Source: Pseudomonas donghuensis (GTDB lineage: Bacteria; Pseudomonadota; Gammaproteobacteria; Pseudomonadales; Pseudomonadaceae). Taken from it: 35,312 nt of DNA. Location of the stretch: NCBI RefSeq assembly GCF_000259195.1, contig NZ_JH650774.1:15287-50598 (forward strand), given 5' to 3'. The notes below the pieces were generated by a model. It did not search any database, was not told the origin of the DNA, and saw only the letters and a program-made list of their open reading frames with translations. Below, one piece after another: positions 1 through 8,714 of this stretch; within the stretch, counting starts at the first letter, position 1; each line of letters starts with the position of its first letter. The position numbers and the translations under genes were made by a program.

Positions 1-1358
1 CGGCTGCGCATGGCGACGAGGAGGGCATCCTGGACGTTGCCATCATTGGCGCCGGCATGGCTGGGCTCACGGCGGCCCGCGATCTGCTCACCGCCGGCTG
101 CCGCTCGTTCCAGGTGCTGGAAGCCCGTGAGCGTGTCGGCGGGCGGGTACTCAATTACGACCTGGGCTCGGGCTACATCTCCGAGGTGGGTGGGCAGTGG
201 ATCGGACCCGGCCAGACGGCCGTCGCCGACCTGGCCCGTGAGCTTCAGGTGGACACGTTCCCGACCTACTACCAGGGCAAGACCGTGGTGCTCGGCGGGG
301 AGGGGCGACTGGAGATCGACCTGCAAGGTACTTTCGGCACCGATGAGCGCATCGGCGCCAAGCTCAGCGAGCTCTCCAAGTTGGTACCGTCCGGTAAACC
401 ATGGGCTTCTTCCAAGGTTAACGAGCTGGACAAGCTCTCGGCGGGTGACTGGCTGGCACAACAGGATATCAAGCCTGAGGACAGGTCTGGCTGGGACACC
501 AGCTTCATGCTCACCTGTGGCGTGGCGCCGGCCAAGATGAGCCTGTTGCACTTTCTGTCGATGATCAATTCGGCAAGCTGCGACTACATGAAGCTGGACT
601 CGATCAAGGACAGTGCGCAAGGCACCCGCTTCGTTGGCGGCTCGCAGTTGCTGTGCACCCGCATGGCCGAACAGTTGGGCGACCGGCTGCGCCTGGCCTG
701 CCCGGTGCGCGCGATCAGCGAGTGGGACCGCGACGTCGTCACGCTGCACACTGATCAAGGGTTGATACGCGCCCGCCGGGTCATCGTCGCGATCCATCCG
801 GCCCTTTGCAACCAGGTACGCTTCGAGCCCGCGCTGCCGGAAGGGCGAGCGGCGCTGCAGCGCGCCTGGCCGGCACACAGCCCGGCGCGCAAGACGGCGA
901 TGGTCTACAAGCGGCCGTTCTGGCGCGAGAAGGGCCTGAACGGCCACACCATGCAGGTCAAGGGGCCACTGCTATGGGCCTGGGACAACTCCCCGCCCAA
1001 CGGTGAAATCGGTGTGATCAACGCCTTCGTCGTCAATGCAATGCTGCCCTCCGACCACCAGGCTGCGCAGCAGGTCCTGACAGAAATCTACGCCCGTTCC
1101 TTGGGCGAGGAAGCCTTGCAGCCGGTCGCCTACCACGATCATGACTGGGGGCTGGCAGACCCCTGGAGCCTCACCTGCGTGTCGGCGATCCCGCCCGGTT
1201 TCTGGAGCGAGCATGGCGAATCGTTGCGTCCGCCGTGTGGCAACCTCATCTGGTCGGGCACTGAAACTGCCGATATCTGGGCCGGGTACATGGATGGCGC
1301 CGTGCGTTCAGGTCATCAAAGTGCGCTGCAGGCGCTTGCCTCGCTGCGTCGGGCATAG
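1..1358 (+). CDS. Flavin amine oxidase/dehydrogenase, 5'-truncated by window
   Basis: FAD-dependent amine oxidase family, predicted to oxidise an amine to an imine. The reading frame is already open at base 3, so the true start and probably an export signal lie outside the window; the in-frame ATG at 57 is internal, since it falls inside the FAD dinucleotide motif (VAIIGAGMAGL). Further family signs are EARERVGGR, the GGQW motif, and the C-terminal GTETADIWAGYMDGAV block that lines the flavin site. By eye it shares more than half its residues with the complete copy at 11206-12681. It is followed after only 9 bases by a di-haem cytochrome c gene, which suggests that electrons pass to cytochrome c rather than to oxygen, as known for NicA2 with CycN. 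The substrate is unknown. Confidence 0.85.
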   Translation, partial: AAHGDEEGILDVAIIGAGMAGLTAARDLLTAGCRSFQVLEARERVGGRVLNYDLGSGYISEVGGQWIGPGQTAVADLARELQVDTFPTYYQGKTVVLGGEGRLEIDLQGTFGTDERIGAKLSELSKLVPSGKPWASSKVNELDKLSAGDWLAQQDIKPEDRSGWDTSFMLTCGVAPAKMSLLHFLSMINSASCDYMKLDSIKDSAQGTRFVGGSQLLCTRMAEQLGDRLRLACPVRAISEWDRDVVTLHTDQGLIRARRVIVAIHPALCNQVRFEPALPEGRAALQRAWPAHSPARKTAMVYKRPFWREKGLNGHTMQVKGPLLWAWDNSPPNGEIGVINAFVVNAMLPSDHQAAQQVLTEIYARSLGEEALQPVAYHDHDWGLADPWSLTCVSAIPPGFWSEHGESLRPPCGNLIWSGTETADIWAGYMDGAVRSGHQSALQALASLRRA

Positions 1359-1367
1359 GGGACAGCG

Positions 1368-2021
1368 ATGAAAAAGAAATTGTTGTGGGGTGCGGCAGTG
1401 TTGCTGGTCGCCCTGTTGGCCTTGTTCGGCCGTGACCTGCTGGGCTTCTACCACCTCGTCACTTACATCGACAGCACTACCCAGGCCTATGAAGCGGACG
1501 GGCCCTGGCCCCAGACCGCCGATGCCTGCTATGGCTGCCATGGGCTGCGCGGAAACTCGCAGCACCAGCGCTATCCCAGCCTGGCAGGGCAGCCCGCCGA
1601 TTACCTCAAGGCGCAGTTGCACGGCTTTGCCAACGGCACCCGGCATTTCCCGAACATGCAGCCGCTGGCGATGAGCCTTGGTGACGCTGAAATCGACAAG
1701 CTGGCCAACTACTACGCTCGCCAGACGCCCATGGATAACCACACGTTCCAGCCTGATCCTGGCCTGCGCCAGCAAGGCGAGAAACTGGTTCAGGCGGGCG
1801 CGTGTGCCGCCTGCCATGGCGAGAAGCTTATGGGCCAGGGCGCATTCCCGCGTCTAGCAGGCCAAGGCGCCGACTACCTGCTGGTACAACTGGACGCCTT
1901 TGCCCAGGGCAGCCGGGTCGATCCAACCGGTTCGATGAAGGCGGTTACCCAGGCCCTCTCGGCGCAGGACCGCAAGGCACTGGCCCACTACCTTGCCGCC
2001 TTGGCGGCCACACCGAAGTAA
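1368..2021 (+). CDS. Di-haem c-type cytochrome, partner of the upstream amine oxidase
   Basis: A 217-residue membrane-anchored periplasmic cytochrome with two class I haem domains. An uncleaved-looking N-terminal helix (about residues 4-20) is followed by CYGCH (C54, C57, H58) and CAACH (C146, C149, H150). Each domain carries the repeat pattern of cytochrome c4-like proteins (SLAGQPADYL and RLAGQGADYL), pointing to internal duplication. A GGGGACAG purine-rich site precedes the ATG at 1368. The gene starts 9 bases after the amine oxidase stop, so the two are surely co-transcribed. The inferred role is to accept electrons from the flavoenzyme and pass them to the respiratory chain. A paralogue sits in the same arrangement at 10541-11209. 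Confidence 0.88.
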   Translation: MKKKLLWGAAVLLVALLALFGRDLLGFYHLVTYIDSTTQAYEADGPWPQTADACYGCHGLRGNSQHQRYPSLAGQPADYLKAQLHGFANGTRHFPNMQPLAMSLGDAEIDKLANYYARQTPMDNHTFQPDPGLRQQGEKLVQAGACAACHGEKLMGQGAFPRLAGQGADYLLVQLDAFAQGSRVDPTGSMKAVTQALSAQDRKALAHYLAALAATPK

Positions 2022-2054
2022 AGCCTTCATACTTACAAGAAAGAGACCTGAGCT

Positions 2055-2705
2055 ATGGAAACCAGAGATGTTCTTGCGTTGCTCACTTGCGTCCTCCTGG
2101 TGGTTTCCGGGAGTACCTACGGCATCAAGTTCCTGCGCAGAGGCAACTTCCTGCTCGGCCTGGAATGGCTGATCGTGGCATTTTCCGGGACCAATTTCCT
2201 CATTTACCTGCTGACCCAGTCGCAAATCTCCTACGGTATTTCGTATTTCTGCGATGCGTTTTCCCGCGGCTTCGGCATCCCGATCGTCACCGTGCTCGGC
2301 CTGATGGCAGTGACCCATGGTTTCCGACCTTCGGCGGGCAAGGACGCATTGATTTTCGCCATCACCTTTGTCTGCACCTTCGTGATGATCAAGGCCGATT
2401 TCATGATCAATCCGCTTCCATACTTCTACGTCATCATGTGGGCTGGCTACACGGTCTATCTGGCCTACTTCATCAGCCGTCTGGTGATGGTCGGCGAGTA
2501 CCTGCACGCCTTCGGGGTGACGGTGGCGGCGATGCTGGGGCTGCTGGTGGCCTGCATCTATGACTTCTACCCCATACCCGGGGACGACACGAAGGCCGTG
2601 TTCATGTCGATAGCGCTCGCCAGCTGGTCGTTCATGATGATCCAGTTGTACTACGCGTTCTTCGCCCTGGAGCGGGCAAAACGCCAAGCGGTGCCAGTGC
2701 ACTGA
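2055..2705 (+). CDS. Polytopic membrane protein of unknown function
   Basis: A 216-residue, very hydrophobic protein with roughly six to seven membrane helices, beginning with a helix at about residues 6-20 and ending with one at about 185-205. I do not recognise the family. There is no cofactor motif, but several charged or aromatic positions occur within helices (for example VMIKADFMI and YDFYPIPGDD). It starts 33 bases after the cytochrome gene and lies in the same direction as the amine oxidase, cytochrome and ALDH genes, so it is probably part of their operon. Transport, or anchoring of the oxidase/cytochrome pair, would fit, but this is inference from position only. Confidence 0.72.
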   Translation: METRDVLALLTCVLLVVSGSTYGIKFLRRGNFLLGLEWLIVAFSGTNFLIYLLTQSQISYGISYFCDAFSRGFGIPIVTVLGLMAVTHGFRPSAGKDALIFAITFVCTFVMIKADFMINPLPYFYVIMWAGYTVYLAYFISRLVMVGEYLHAFGVTVAAMLGLLVACIYDFYPIPGDDTKAVFMSIALASWSFMMIQLYYAFFALERAKRQAVPVH

Positions 2706-2793
2706 CACGCCTTGTTTTACATGCTGAGGCCGTTCGCACGGTCGCAGTTTGCAGTCGCAGCGATCCAAGAGATCCACCAGGAGTACTTACATA

Positions 2794-4218
2794 ATGTCGA
2801 TCGAGCAAGTCGCGCCGGCAGTAGAGCGGATGCGTGAAGTTTTTGTGCTTCAGCGCCAGGCATTCGCCGAGGAACGCTATCCATCCTATGAGACCCGGCG
2901 GGCCAACCTGCTGGCGCTCAAGGCGCTGGTGCTGGAAAACGCCGAGCGGATCGCAGCCGCCATATCCAACGATTTCGGCCACCGGTCGGAGCACGAGACC
3001 AAGATGCTCGATATCTTCGGCTTGGTCAGCGAAATCAATCATGCCATCCGCTGCCTGAAGCGCTGGATGAAACCGCGCAAGCGCGGTGTCGGGCTCTGGT
3101 TCAAGCCTGCGCGCGCTGCGGTGCTGGCCCAGCCGCTCGGGGTTATCGGTATCGCCGCGCCGTGGAACTACCCGCTTTACTTGACGTTGGGCCCGCTATG
3201 CGGCGCCCTGGCCGCCGGTAACCGGGCCATGATCAAGGTTGCCAGCGACTCCAGCCATTATGGTCGCTTGCTCGCCGAATTACTGGGCAAGCGCTTCGAC
3301 CCGGACCTGGTAGCGGTGATACAGCCAGGTGCCGGTATCAACGACGGTTTCTCCCGGCTAGCCTTCGATCACCTGATCTTCACCGGCTCGCCTGCGGTCG
3401 GCCGGCAGATCATGCGCAATTGCAGCGAGAATCTTACCCCGGTGACGCTGGAACTCGGCGGCAAGTCGCCTACCGTCGTCGCGCCGGGTTACCCGTTGAA
3501 GCAGGCTGCCGAGACCGTACTTTGGGGCAAATGCCTGAATGCCGGGCAGACCTGCGTCGCGCCTGACTACCTGTTCCTGCCGGCCGGCAGCGAGGAAGAA
3601 TTCCTCGCGCATGCCAGGGCGGCGGTGGCTCGAAATTACCCGCAACCGTTGGCCGACAACCCCGACTACACCTGCATGATCAATGCGCGCCAGCTGGCAC
3701 GCGTCGAGGCGCTGCTGGCGGACGCTCGGGACAAGGGCGCGCGCGTGGTGGCGCTGGCGGATGTGGATGGCGCGCGTCGAGCGGGCAAGCTGACACCGCA
3801 CCTGGTGTTCGATGTGCGCGACGACATGCTGATCATGCAGGAGGAGATCTTCGGGCCAGTGTTGCCGGTACTGGCTTATCGCAAGCTCGAGGACGCAATC
3901 GGCTACATCAACACCCATGAGCGGCCCTTGGCGCTCTACCTGTTCGACGAAGACGCCGGCCGGGTCGAGACGGTGCTGCGCCAGACATTGTCCGGAGGCG
4001 TTTCGGTCAACAGCGTGATGCTGCATGTGTTACAGGAAAACCTGCCGTTCGGTGGCGTGGGCAATTCAGGGCTCGGGCACTATCACGCCGAGGAAGGGTT
4101 CCAGACGTTCAGCAAGATGCGGCCGGTGTTCTACCAGGCGAAGTTCAATGGCAGTTTCTTGCTCAAACCGCCTTATGGCCGCCTCACCCAAGCCCTTATG
4201 CGCCTGATGCTGCGTTGA
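2794..4218 (+). CDS. Aldehyde dehydrogenase, coniferyl aldehyde dehydrogenase-like
   Basis: NAD(P)-dependent aldehyde dehydrogenase of the class 3-like branch that includes coniferyl aldehyde dehydrogenase CalB; it oxidises an aldehyde to a carboxylic acid in the cytoplasm. The 474 residues hold the catalytic asparagine (N125 in PWNYP), the general base (E220 in LELGGKSP), the nucleophile (C254 in NAGQTCVAP) and the EEIFGPVLPV motif. The start at 2794 is preferred over an upstream in-frame ATG at 2749 because CAGGAG lies about 10 bases before it and because the protein then begins like its family. A rho-independent terminator follows the gene. In context it could oxidise the aldehyde made by the GMC dehydrogenase encoded on the other strand. 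Exact substrate not determinable. Confidence 0.88.
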   Translation: MSIEQVAPAVERMREVFVLQRQAFAEERYPSYETRRANLLALKALVLENAERIAAAISNDFGHRSEHETKMLDIFGLVSEINHAIRCLKRWMKPRKRGVGLWFKPARAAVLAQPLGVIGIAAPWNYPLYLTLGPLCGALAAGNRAMIKVASDSSHYGRLLAELLGKRFDPDLVAVIQPGAGINDGFSRLAFDHLIFTGSPAVGRQIMRNCSENLTPVTLELGGKSPTVVAPGYPLKQAAETVLWGKCLNAGQTCVAPDYLFLPAGSEEEFLAHARAAVARNYPQPLADNPDYTCMINARQLARVEALLADARDKGARVVALADVDGARRAGKLTPHLVFDVRDDMLIMQEEIFGPVLPVLAYRKLEDAIGYINTHERPLALYLFDEDAGRVETVLRQTLSGGVSVNSVMLHVLQENLPFGGVGNSGLGHYHAEEGFQTFSKMRPVFYQAKFNGSFLLKPPYGRLTQALMRLMLR

Positions 4219-4286
4219 TGCATGGTTCGCTGAGTGGGGCTGACGAGGCAATATCGAGTTGACGCTACGATCGTCATGCCCTTTTT

Positions 4287-4311
4287 AGCGCCCTTCGGGG
4301 CGCTTTTTTTT
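4287..4311 (+). terminator. Rho-independent terminator after the ALDH gene
   Basis: A 7-bp stem AGCGCCC/GGGCGCT with a TTCG tetraloop is followed directly by eight T residues. It lies 69 bases after the ALDH stop and closes the rightward transcription unit. Confidence 0.88.
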
Positions 4312-4366
4312 GCTTACGTGAATGGCAGGAGAGGATAGGCGGGAGGAGGGAAGACCTGGGGCCCGG

Positions 4367-4401
4367 AAACCGCCCATGCCTGGCACTCTGCAGGGCGGTT
4401 T
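4367..4401 (-). terminator. Possible terminator after the GMC gene
   Basis: A perfect 9-bp inverted repeat (AAACCGCCC and GGGCGGTTT) with a 17-base loop lies just beyond the leftward GMC stop. Flanking CCCGG/CCGGG can extend the stem after a small internal mismatch. There is no long T-run on the leftward strand, so termination strength is uncertain. Confidence 0.45.
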
Positions 4402-4418
4402 AAGTCCGGGTGAGCGTG

Positions 4419-5999
4419 TCAGGCGTTGACAATCCACTCGGCGGCGCGTTCGGCGATCATGATCGCGGCCGCGTTGGTATTGCCGCCGACCAATGTCGGC
4501 ATGATCGAGGCATCGACGACGCGCAGCCCCTGGATGCCGTGGACCCGTAACTGGCTGTCCACCACGGCCATCTCGTCTTGCCCCATCTTGCAGGTGCCGA
4601 TCGGGTGGTAGATGGTGTCGGTGCGTTTGCGCAGCAGCTCGATCAACTGCTCGTCGTTGTGCAGGCCGGCGCTGTACATATCCCTGAGTCCGAAGCTGGC
4701 CATGGGCGTCTGGGCAATGATGTCACGGGTGATGCGATAGCCTTTGAGCAATGTCGCGACATCGTCGTCGTGGGCAAGGAAGTTGGGGTCGATACGCGGC
4801 GCCTTGCGCGGGTCTGGCGAGGCCAGGCCGACAGTGCCGATGCTCTTGGGGCGTAGCACGCACACATGACAACTGAAGCCATGGCCCCAGTGAAGCTTGC
4901 GGTTATGGTCATCCACTGTGCCGATCACCGAGTGCAACTGGACGTCTGGGCGCTCAAGGCCTGGATCGGTCTTGAGAAACGCGCCGGCCTCGGCGCAGTT
5001 GCTCGCAACCGGGCCATTGCGATGGCGAACGTAGTCGAACATAGCCTTGCCCATCTTCACGCCGCCGCTCAGGGAGAAGCCCAGCAGCGAAGTGTCGTTG
5101 CTCTTGTAGCACAGCACCACGTCGGCGTGGTCCCGCAGGTTCTGACCCACGCCCGGGAGCTCATGGCGCAGAGCGATGCCCTGGGGCTCGAGTTCGGCTG
5201 ACGAACCAATGCCGGAGAGCATCAGCAAGTGTGGGCTGCCAAAGGCGCCCGCTGACAGTATGACCTCCTTGCGTGCCCTCAGGTGCACGCGCGAGCCTTT
5301 GACCAGCGCCTGTACCCCGGTCGCCTGCTTGCCCTGCAGGACGATACTTTCGACATGGGTATGGGTGAGCACGGTAAGGTTGCTGCGATGGCGGACCGGC
5401 TTGAGGAATGCCGTCGCGGTGCTCCAGCGGCGGCCGTCGCGAATCGTCACATCGTAGTAGCCAGCGCCTTCCTGAATGGCGCCGTTGAAGTCGGGGTTAT
5501 AGCTGTGCCCGGCACGCAGCGCGGACTCCACGAAGGCTTCGCTGGCCGCGTGGCGATTGGCCGGGCTGACGTAGAGCTCGCCGTCACCTCCGTGATACTC
5601 GCTACCGCCGCCGTGGTGCATTTCGCTCTTGCGAAAGTACGGCAGAACATCGTCGAAGCCCCAGCCTTCGTTGCCCAGCGCCTGCCAGTCATTGAAATCG
5701 TCGTGGTGACCGCGAATGTAGATCATGCCGTTGATCGAACTGCTGCCGCCGAGCACCTTGCCCCGTGGCTGGTAGCCGACCCGCCCGCCCAGACCCGGCT
5801 GAGGGGTGGTTTTGAATGCCCAGTTGACATGGCGCGTCGGCAGGATGGCAGCCAGACCCAGCGGGGTATGGATAAGCGGTGATCGATCCTCCGGGCCCGC
5901 TTCGAGCAGGCAGACGGTGACACTGGGATCGGCACTGAGGCGATTGGCAAGGACACAGCCGGCAGAGCCGGCACCCACGATCAGGTAATCGAATTCCAT
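4419..5999 (-). CDS. GMC-family FAD alcohol dehydrogenase
   Basis: Glucose-methanol-choline oxidoreductase of 526 residues, in the branch that includes choline dehydrogenase and the alkanol dehydrogenase AlkJ; it oxidises an alcohol to an aldehyde with FAD. The FAD-binding start (YLIVGAGSAGCVLANRL), the first GMC signature (RGKVLGGSSSINGMIYIRGH, about residues 79-98) and the active-site His in YHPIGTCKMG (H465), with the paired Asn in VGGNTN (N507), are all present. It is the last gene of the leftward operon, 51 bases after the esterase stop. That position suits oxidation of the alcohol released by the esterase. Choline dehydrogenase itself is less likely because no betaine genes are nearby. 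Confidence 0.88.
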   Translation of the reverse strand: MEFDYLIVGAGSAGCVLANRLSADPSVTVCLLEAGPEDRSPLIHTPLGLAAILPTRHVNWAFKTTPQPGLGGRVGYQPRGKVLGGSSSINGMIYIRGHHDDFNDWQALGNEGWGFDDVLPYFRKSEMHHGGGSEYHGGDGELYVSPANRHAASEAFVESALRAGHSYNPDFNGAIQEGAGYYDVTIRDGRRWSTATAFLKPVRHRSNLTVLTHTHVESIVLQGKQATGVQALVKGSRVHLRARKEVILSAGAFGSPHLLMLSGIGSSAELEPQGIALRHELPGVGQNLRDHADVVLCYKSNDTSLLGFSLSGGVKMGKAMFDYVRHRNGPVASNCAEAGAFLKTDPGLERPDVQLHSVIGTVDDHNRKLHWGHGFSCHVCVLRPKSIGTVGLASPDPRKAPRIDPNFLAHDDDVATLLKGYRITRDIIAQTPMASFGLRDMYSAGLHNDEQLIELLRKRTDTIYHPIGTCKMGQDEMAVVDSQLRVHGIQGLRVVDASIMPTLVGGNTNAAAIMIAERAAEWIVNA

Positions 6000-6050
6000 G
6001 TTGTTGTTCTCGAGGGAATTATTGGGAGTCTGGACAGGAACAGGTTTGCG

Positions 6051-7010
6051 CTAGCCATCCCAGTTCGTATGGTCATTGACGAAGTCCAGGATATGGTGCT
6101 GTGCCTGTCGGGCCTGCGGAAGTGCCGCGATCATCTGGAACACGTGCGGCAGCTGTTGCCAGATTTCCAGGCGAACCGGCACACCGGCGGCTGCCGCGCT
6201 GGCCGCGGCGCGGACCGAGTCGTCCAGCAGCATTTCGCTACTGCCTACCTGCAACAGCAACGGTGGCAAGCCGGCGAAGGAGCCGAACAATGGCGAAACT
6301 TCAGGCGACGTGTGCTTCTCGGCCGATGCGTAGAAGCCGCGGATAGCGATCGCGAAAGGCAGGGTGAAGATCGGGTCGCGACGGGCATTGCCCAGCGCGC
6401 TCGCACCACTGAGGGTGAAATCGAGGAACGGTGACAGCAGCACTGCGCAGCTTGGCAGTTGCGCTCCCTCGTCCCTGAGCCGCTGCAGCAGCGCCAGCGC
6501 AAGGTTGCCACCGGCGGAGTCGCCAGCGATCACGATGTGTTCGGCCTTGGTCCCCTGTTCGAGCAGCCAACGGTAGGCCGCATGGGCCTGGTCAAGCGCC
6601 GTGGGGAAGGGGCACTCGGGCGCGAGGCTGTAGTCCACCATCAGCGCCCTGGCCTTGAGCGGTTTGCACCAGTTCGCCACCATCGCGGCATAAATCTGCG
6701 GGGTGTAGGCGACGAAGGCACCACCGTGAATGTACAGCAGCACACGCTCCGGCCTGCAACTGGCTGGTGACAGCCAGTGCGCAGGGGTACCGTTGCACGA
6801 CACTCTCGTGCGAAGCACGTCCGTTGGTAACGCTTGGCCCTGGCGATCCAGTTGCGCGAACTGCTTGCGCAGGTGCTGGATATCGATCGACATGCCGTGG
6901 CGGGACTTCACCGACAGGCGCAACAGCAGGTTGAGCAGCCTGCGCTTCCAGCGACCTTCGCTCGGGTCGATGACACGGGTATCCGCCCGGCCTCTAGCAG
7001 GGGCGTTCAT
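6051..7010 (-). CDS. Alpha/beta hydrolase, hormone-sensitive-lipase type esterase
   Basis: A 319-residue carboxylic ester hydrolase. It carries the HSL oxyanion motif HGG (residues 95-97 in LYIHGGAF), the nucleophile S165 in GDSAGGNL, a likely acid at D263 or D264 (SEMLLDDSV) and H289 (QLPHVFQM). The start at 7010 is chosen because its ATG overlaps the TGA of the acyl-CoA ligase gene (ATGA), the hallmark of translational coupling; an in-frame ATG at 7043 would overlap further and is less likely. Lying between a Baeyer-Villiger monooxygenase and an alcohol dehydrogenase, it probably cleaves the ester or lactone formed by the monooxygenase into acid plus alcohol. Confidence 0.87.
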   Translation of the reverse strand: MNAPARGRADTRVIDPSEGRWKRRLLNLLLRLSVKSRHGMSIDIQHLRKQFAQLDRQGQALPTDVLRTRVSCNGTPAHWLSPASCRPERVLLYIHGGAFVAYTPQIYAAMVANWCKPLKARALMVDYSLAPECPFPTALDQAHAAYRWLLEQGTKAEHIVIAGDSAGGNLALALLQRLRDEGAQLPSCAVLLSPFLDFTLSGASALGNARRDPIFTLPFAIAIRGFYASAEKHTSPEVSPLFGSFAGLPPLLLQVGSSEMLLDDSVRAAASAAAAGVPVRLEIWQQLPHVFQMIAALPQARQAQHHILDFVNDHTNWDG

Positions 7011-8650
7011 GACGCCACCTCGCACGGTGGCGAGCCCGGCCATTGGTAGTCACGCAGCTCCTGGCGCAACTGGAGCTTGCTGACCTTGCCGGTTGCCGTG
7101 TGCGGCAGTGCCTCGACGAACACGACGTCGTCAGGGGTGCAGAAGCGTGCGACCTTGCCCGCATAGAGCGCGAGAATCGCCTCACGGGTCGGTGCCTCTC
7201 CAGGTTTGGCGACCACTACCAACAGCGGGCGTTCGTCCCATTTCGGGTGGGCGATCCCCAGCGCGGCCGCTTCAGCAACGGCCGGGTGGCCCATGGCGAT
7301 GTTCTCCAGTTCGATGGAACTGATCCATTCGCCGCCCGACTTGATTACATCCTTGGCCCGGTCGGTGATCTGCATGAACCCATCCTGGTCGAGGCTGGCG
7401 ACGTCGCCGGTCGGAAACCAGCCGTGCACCAACGGGGACTCATCGCTGCGGTAGTAGCGATCGACCACCCAGTGCCCACGCACGACCAGCGCCCCCGAGG
7501 TCTTGCCGTCACGCGCTACCTCGTTGCCTTCATCGTCCACGGTTTTCAGATCAATGCCGAACGGTGGCCGGCCTTGCTTGATGCTGATGGCGAAGCGCGC
7601 CTCTTCATCCAGGCCCAGGTGCGACGCTTTCAAGGTATTGACGGTGCCCGTCGGTGACATTTCGGTCATGCCCCAGGCGTGCTGAATACGGATCCCGAAC
7701 GCTTGTTCGAAGCTGCGCATCAGTGCGGGCGGACAGGCGGCGCCGCCGACCACCAAGCGCTGCAGGCTGGGCAGGCGCTTGCCGGTCTGCTGCATGTACT
7801 GCTGAAGGCTCAGCCACACGGTGGGAACGCCGGCCGAGAAGGTGACACCCTCCTGTTCAAACAGTCTGAAGACACTTTGACCATCCAGGCCTGCCCCGGG
7901 CAGCACCAGCTTGGCGCCCACCAGGGCCGCCGAGTACGGCAGCCCCCAGGCATTGACATGGAACATGGGTACGATCGGCGCGACAACCTCGCGGGCCGAC
8001 AGCGAGAGTGAGTCCGGCAGGGCACTGGACAGGGCGTGCAACAGAGTGGCGCGGTGGGAGTAGAGCACCCCCTTGGGGTTGCCGGTGGTTCCGGAGGTGT
8101 AGCACAGCGCCGCCGCCGCATGCTCATCGATGGGCGGCCAGACGAACGTCGCGGGTTCGGCAGCCAGCAGCGCCTCGTAGCACAGCAAACGGGTCTCGCC
8201 CGCGGTTGGCATCTGCGCAGCGTCCGATAAGGCGACCCAATGTTTCACGCTTGGGCACTGCGCCGCGATTTCGGCGACCAGAGGGGCGAAGCTTTCGTCG
8301 AAGCAAACCACCTCGTCCTCGGCGTGCCTGATGATCCACGCGACCTGCTCCGGGAACAGGCGCGGGTTGATGGTGTGGGTGATCGCTCCCATGCCCGAGA
8401 TCGCGTAGTAGAGCTCGAAATGTCGGAAACCATTCCAGGCCAGGGTACCCACCCGGTCGCCAGGCTTGACGCCCAGGCGGGTCAGTGCGTTGGCCGCTTG
8501 CCTGGCACGCTGGTGAGCGTCGGCATAGGTGTAGCGGTGCAGGGCGCCGCCAGGGAGGTAGGAAACGATTTCGGTATCGCCGTGATACCGCTGCGCATGC
8601 TCCAGCAGTGAAGGAATGGTCAGGGGGAGCGTCATCATTTGACCTAGCAT
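7007..8650 (-). CDS. Medium/long-chain acyl-CoA synthetase, AlkK-like
   Basis: ATP-dependent fatty acid:CoA ligase of the adenylate-forming superfamily, 547 residues, the size of AlkK, whose recalled N-terminus (MLGQMM) it shares. The phosphate-binding loop [11 protein letters not shown] is at residues 184-194. The hinge region reads GWFPTGDVA and [15 protein letters not shown], and the catalytic C-terminal lysine is K522 in TATGK. I place the start at 8650; the open frame continues further upstream to 8887 but overlaps the monooxygenase gene with unrelated, arginine-rich sequence. It should activate the carboxylic acid released by the neighbouring esterase or made by the ALDH, feeding beta-oxidation. 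Confidence 0.9.
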   Translation of the reverse strand: MLGQMMTLPLTIPSLLEHAQRYHGDTEIVSYLPGGALHRYTYADAHQRARQAANALTRLGVKPGDRVGTLAWNGFRHFELYYAISGMGAITHTINPRLFPEQVAWIIRHAEDEVVCFDESFAPLVAEIAAQCPSVKHWVALSDAAQMPTAGETRLLCYEALLAAEPATFVWPPIDEHAAAALCYTSGTTGNPKGVLYSHRATLLHALSSALPDSLSLSAREVVAPIVPMFHVNAWGLPYSAALVGAKLVLPGAGLDGQSVFRLFEQEGVTFSAGVPTVWLSLQQYMQQTGKRLPSLQRLVVGGAACPPALMRSFEQAFGIRIQHAWGMTEMSPTGTVNTLKASHLGLDEEARFAISIKQGRPPFGIDLKTVDDEGNEVARDGKTSGALVVRGHWVVDRYYRSDESPLVHGWFPTGDVASLDQDGFMQITDRAKDVIKSGGEWISSIELENIAMGHPAVAEAAALGIAHPKWDERPLLVVVAKPGEAPTREAILALYAGKVARFCTPDDVVFVEALPHTATGKVSKLQLRQELRDYQWPGSPPCEVAS

Positions 8651-8714
8651 GATATTCAGCCTTTTACCTTTCTTGTTTTTCACGCACCGGCGGCGAGGCC
8701 GTGGGCGTCGTGGT

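Noticed and set aside
2749..2793. Upstream in-frame start for the ALDH gene
   Set aside because: The added residues (Ser/Arg-rich) do not fit the family, and a good ribosome binding site precedes the ATG at 2794.
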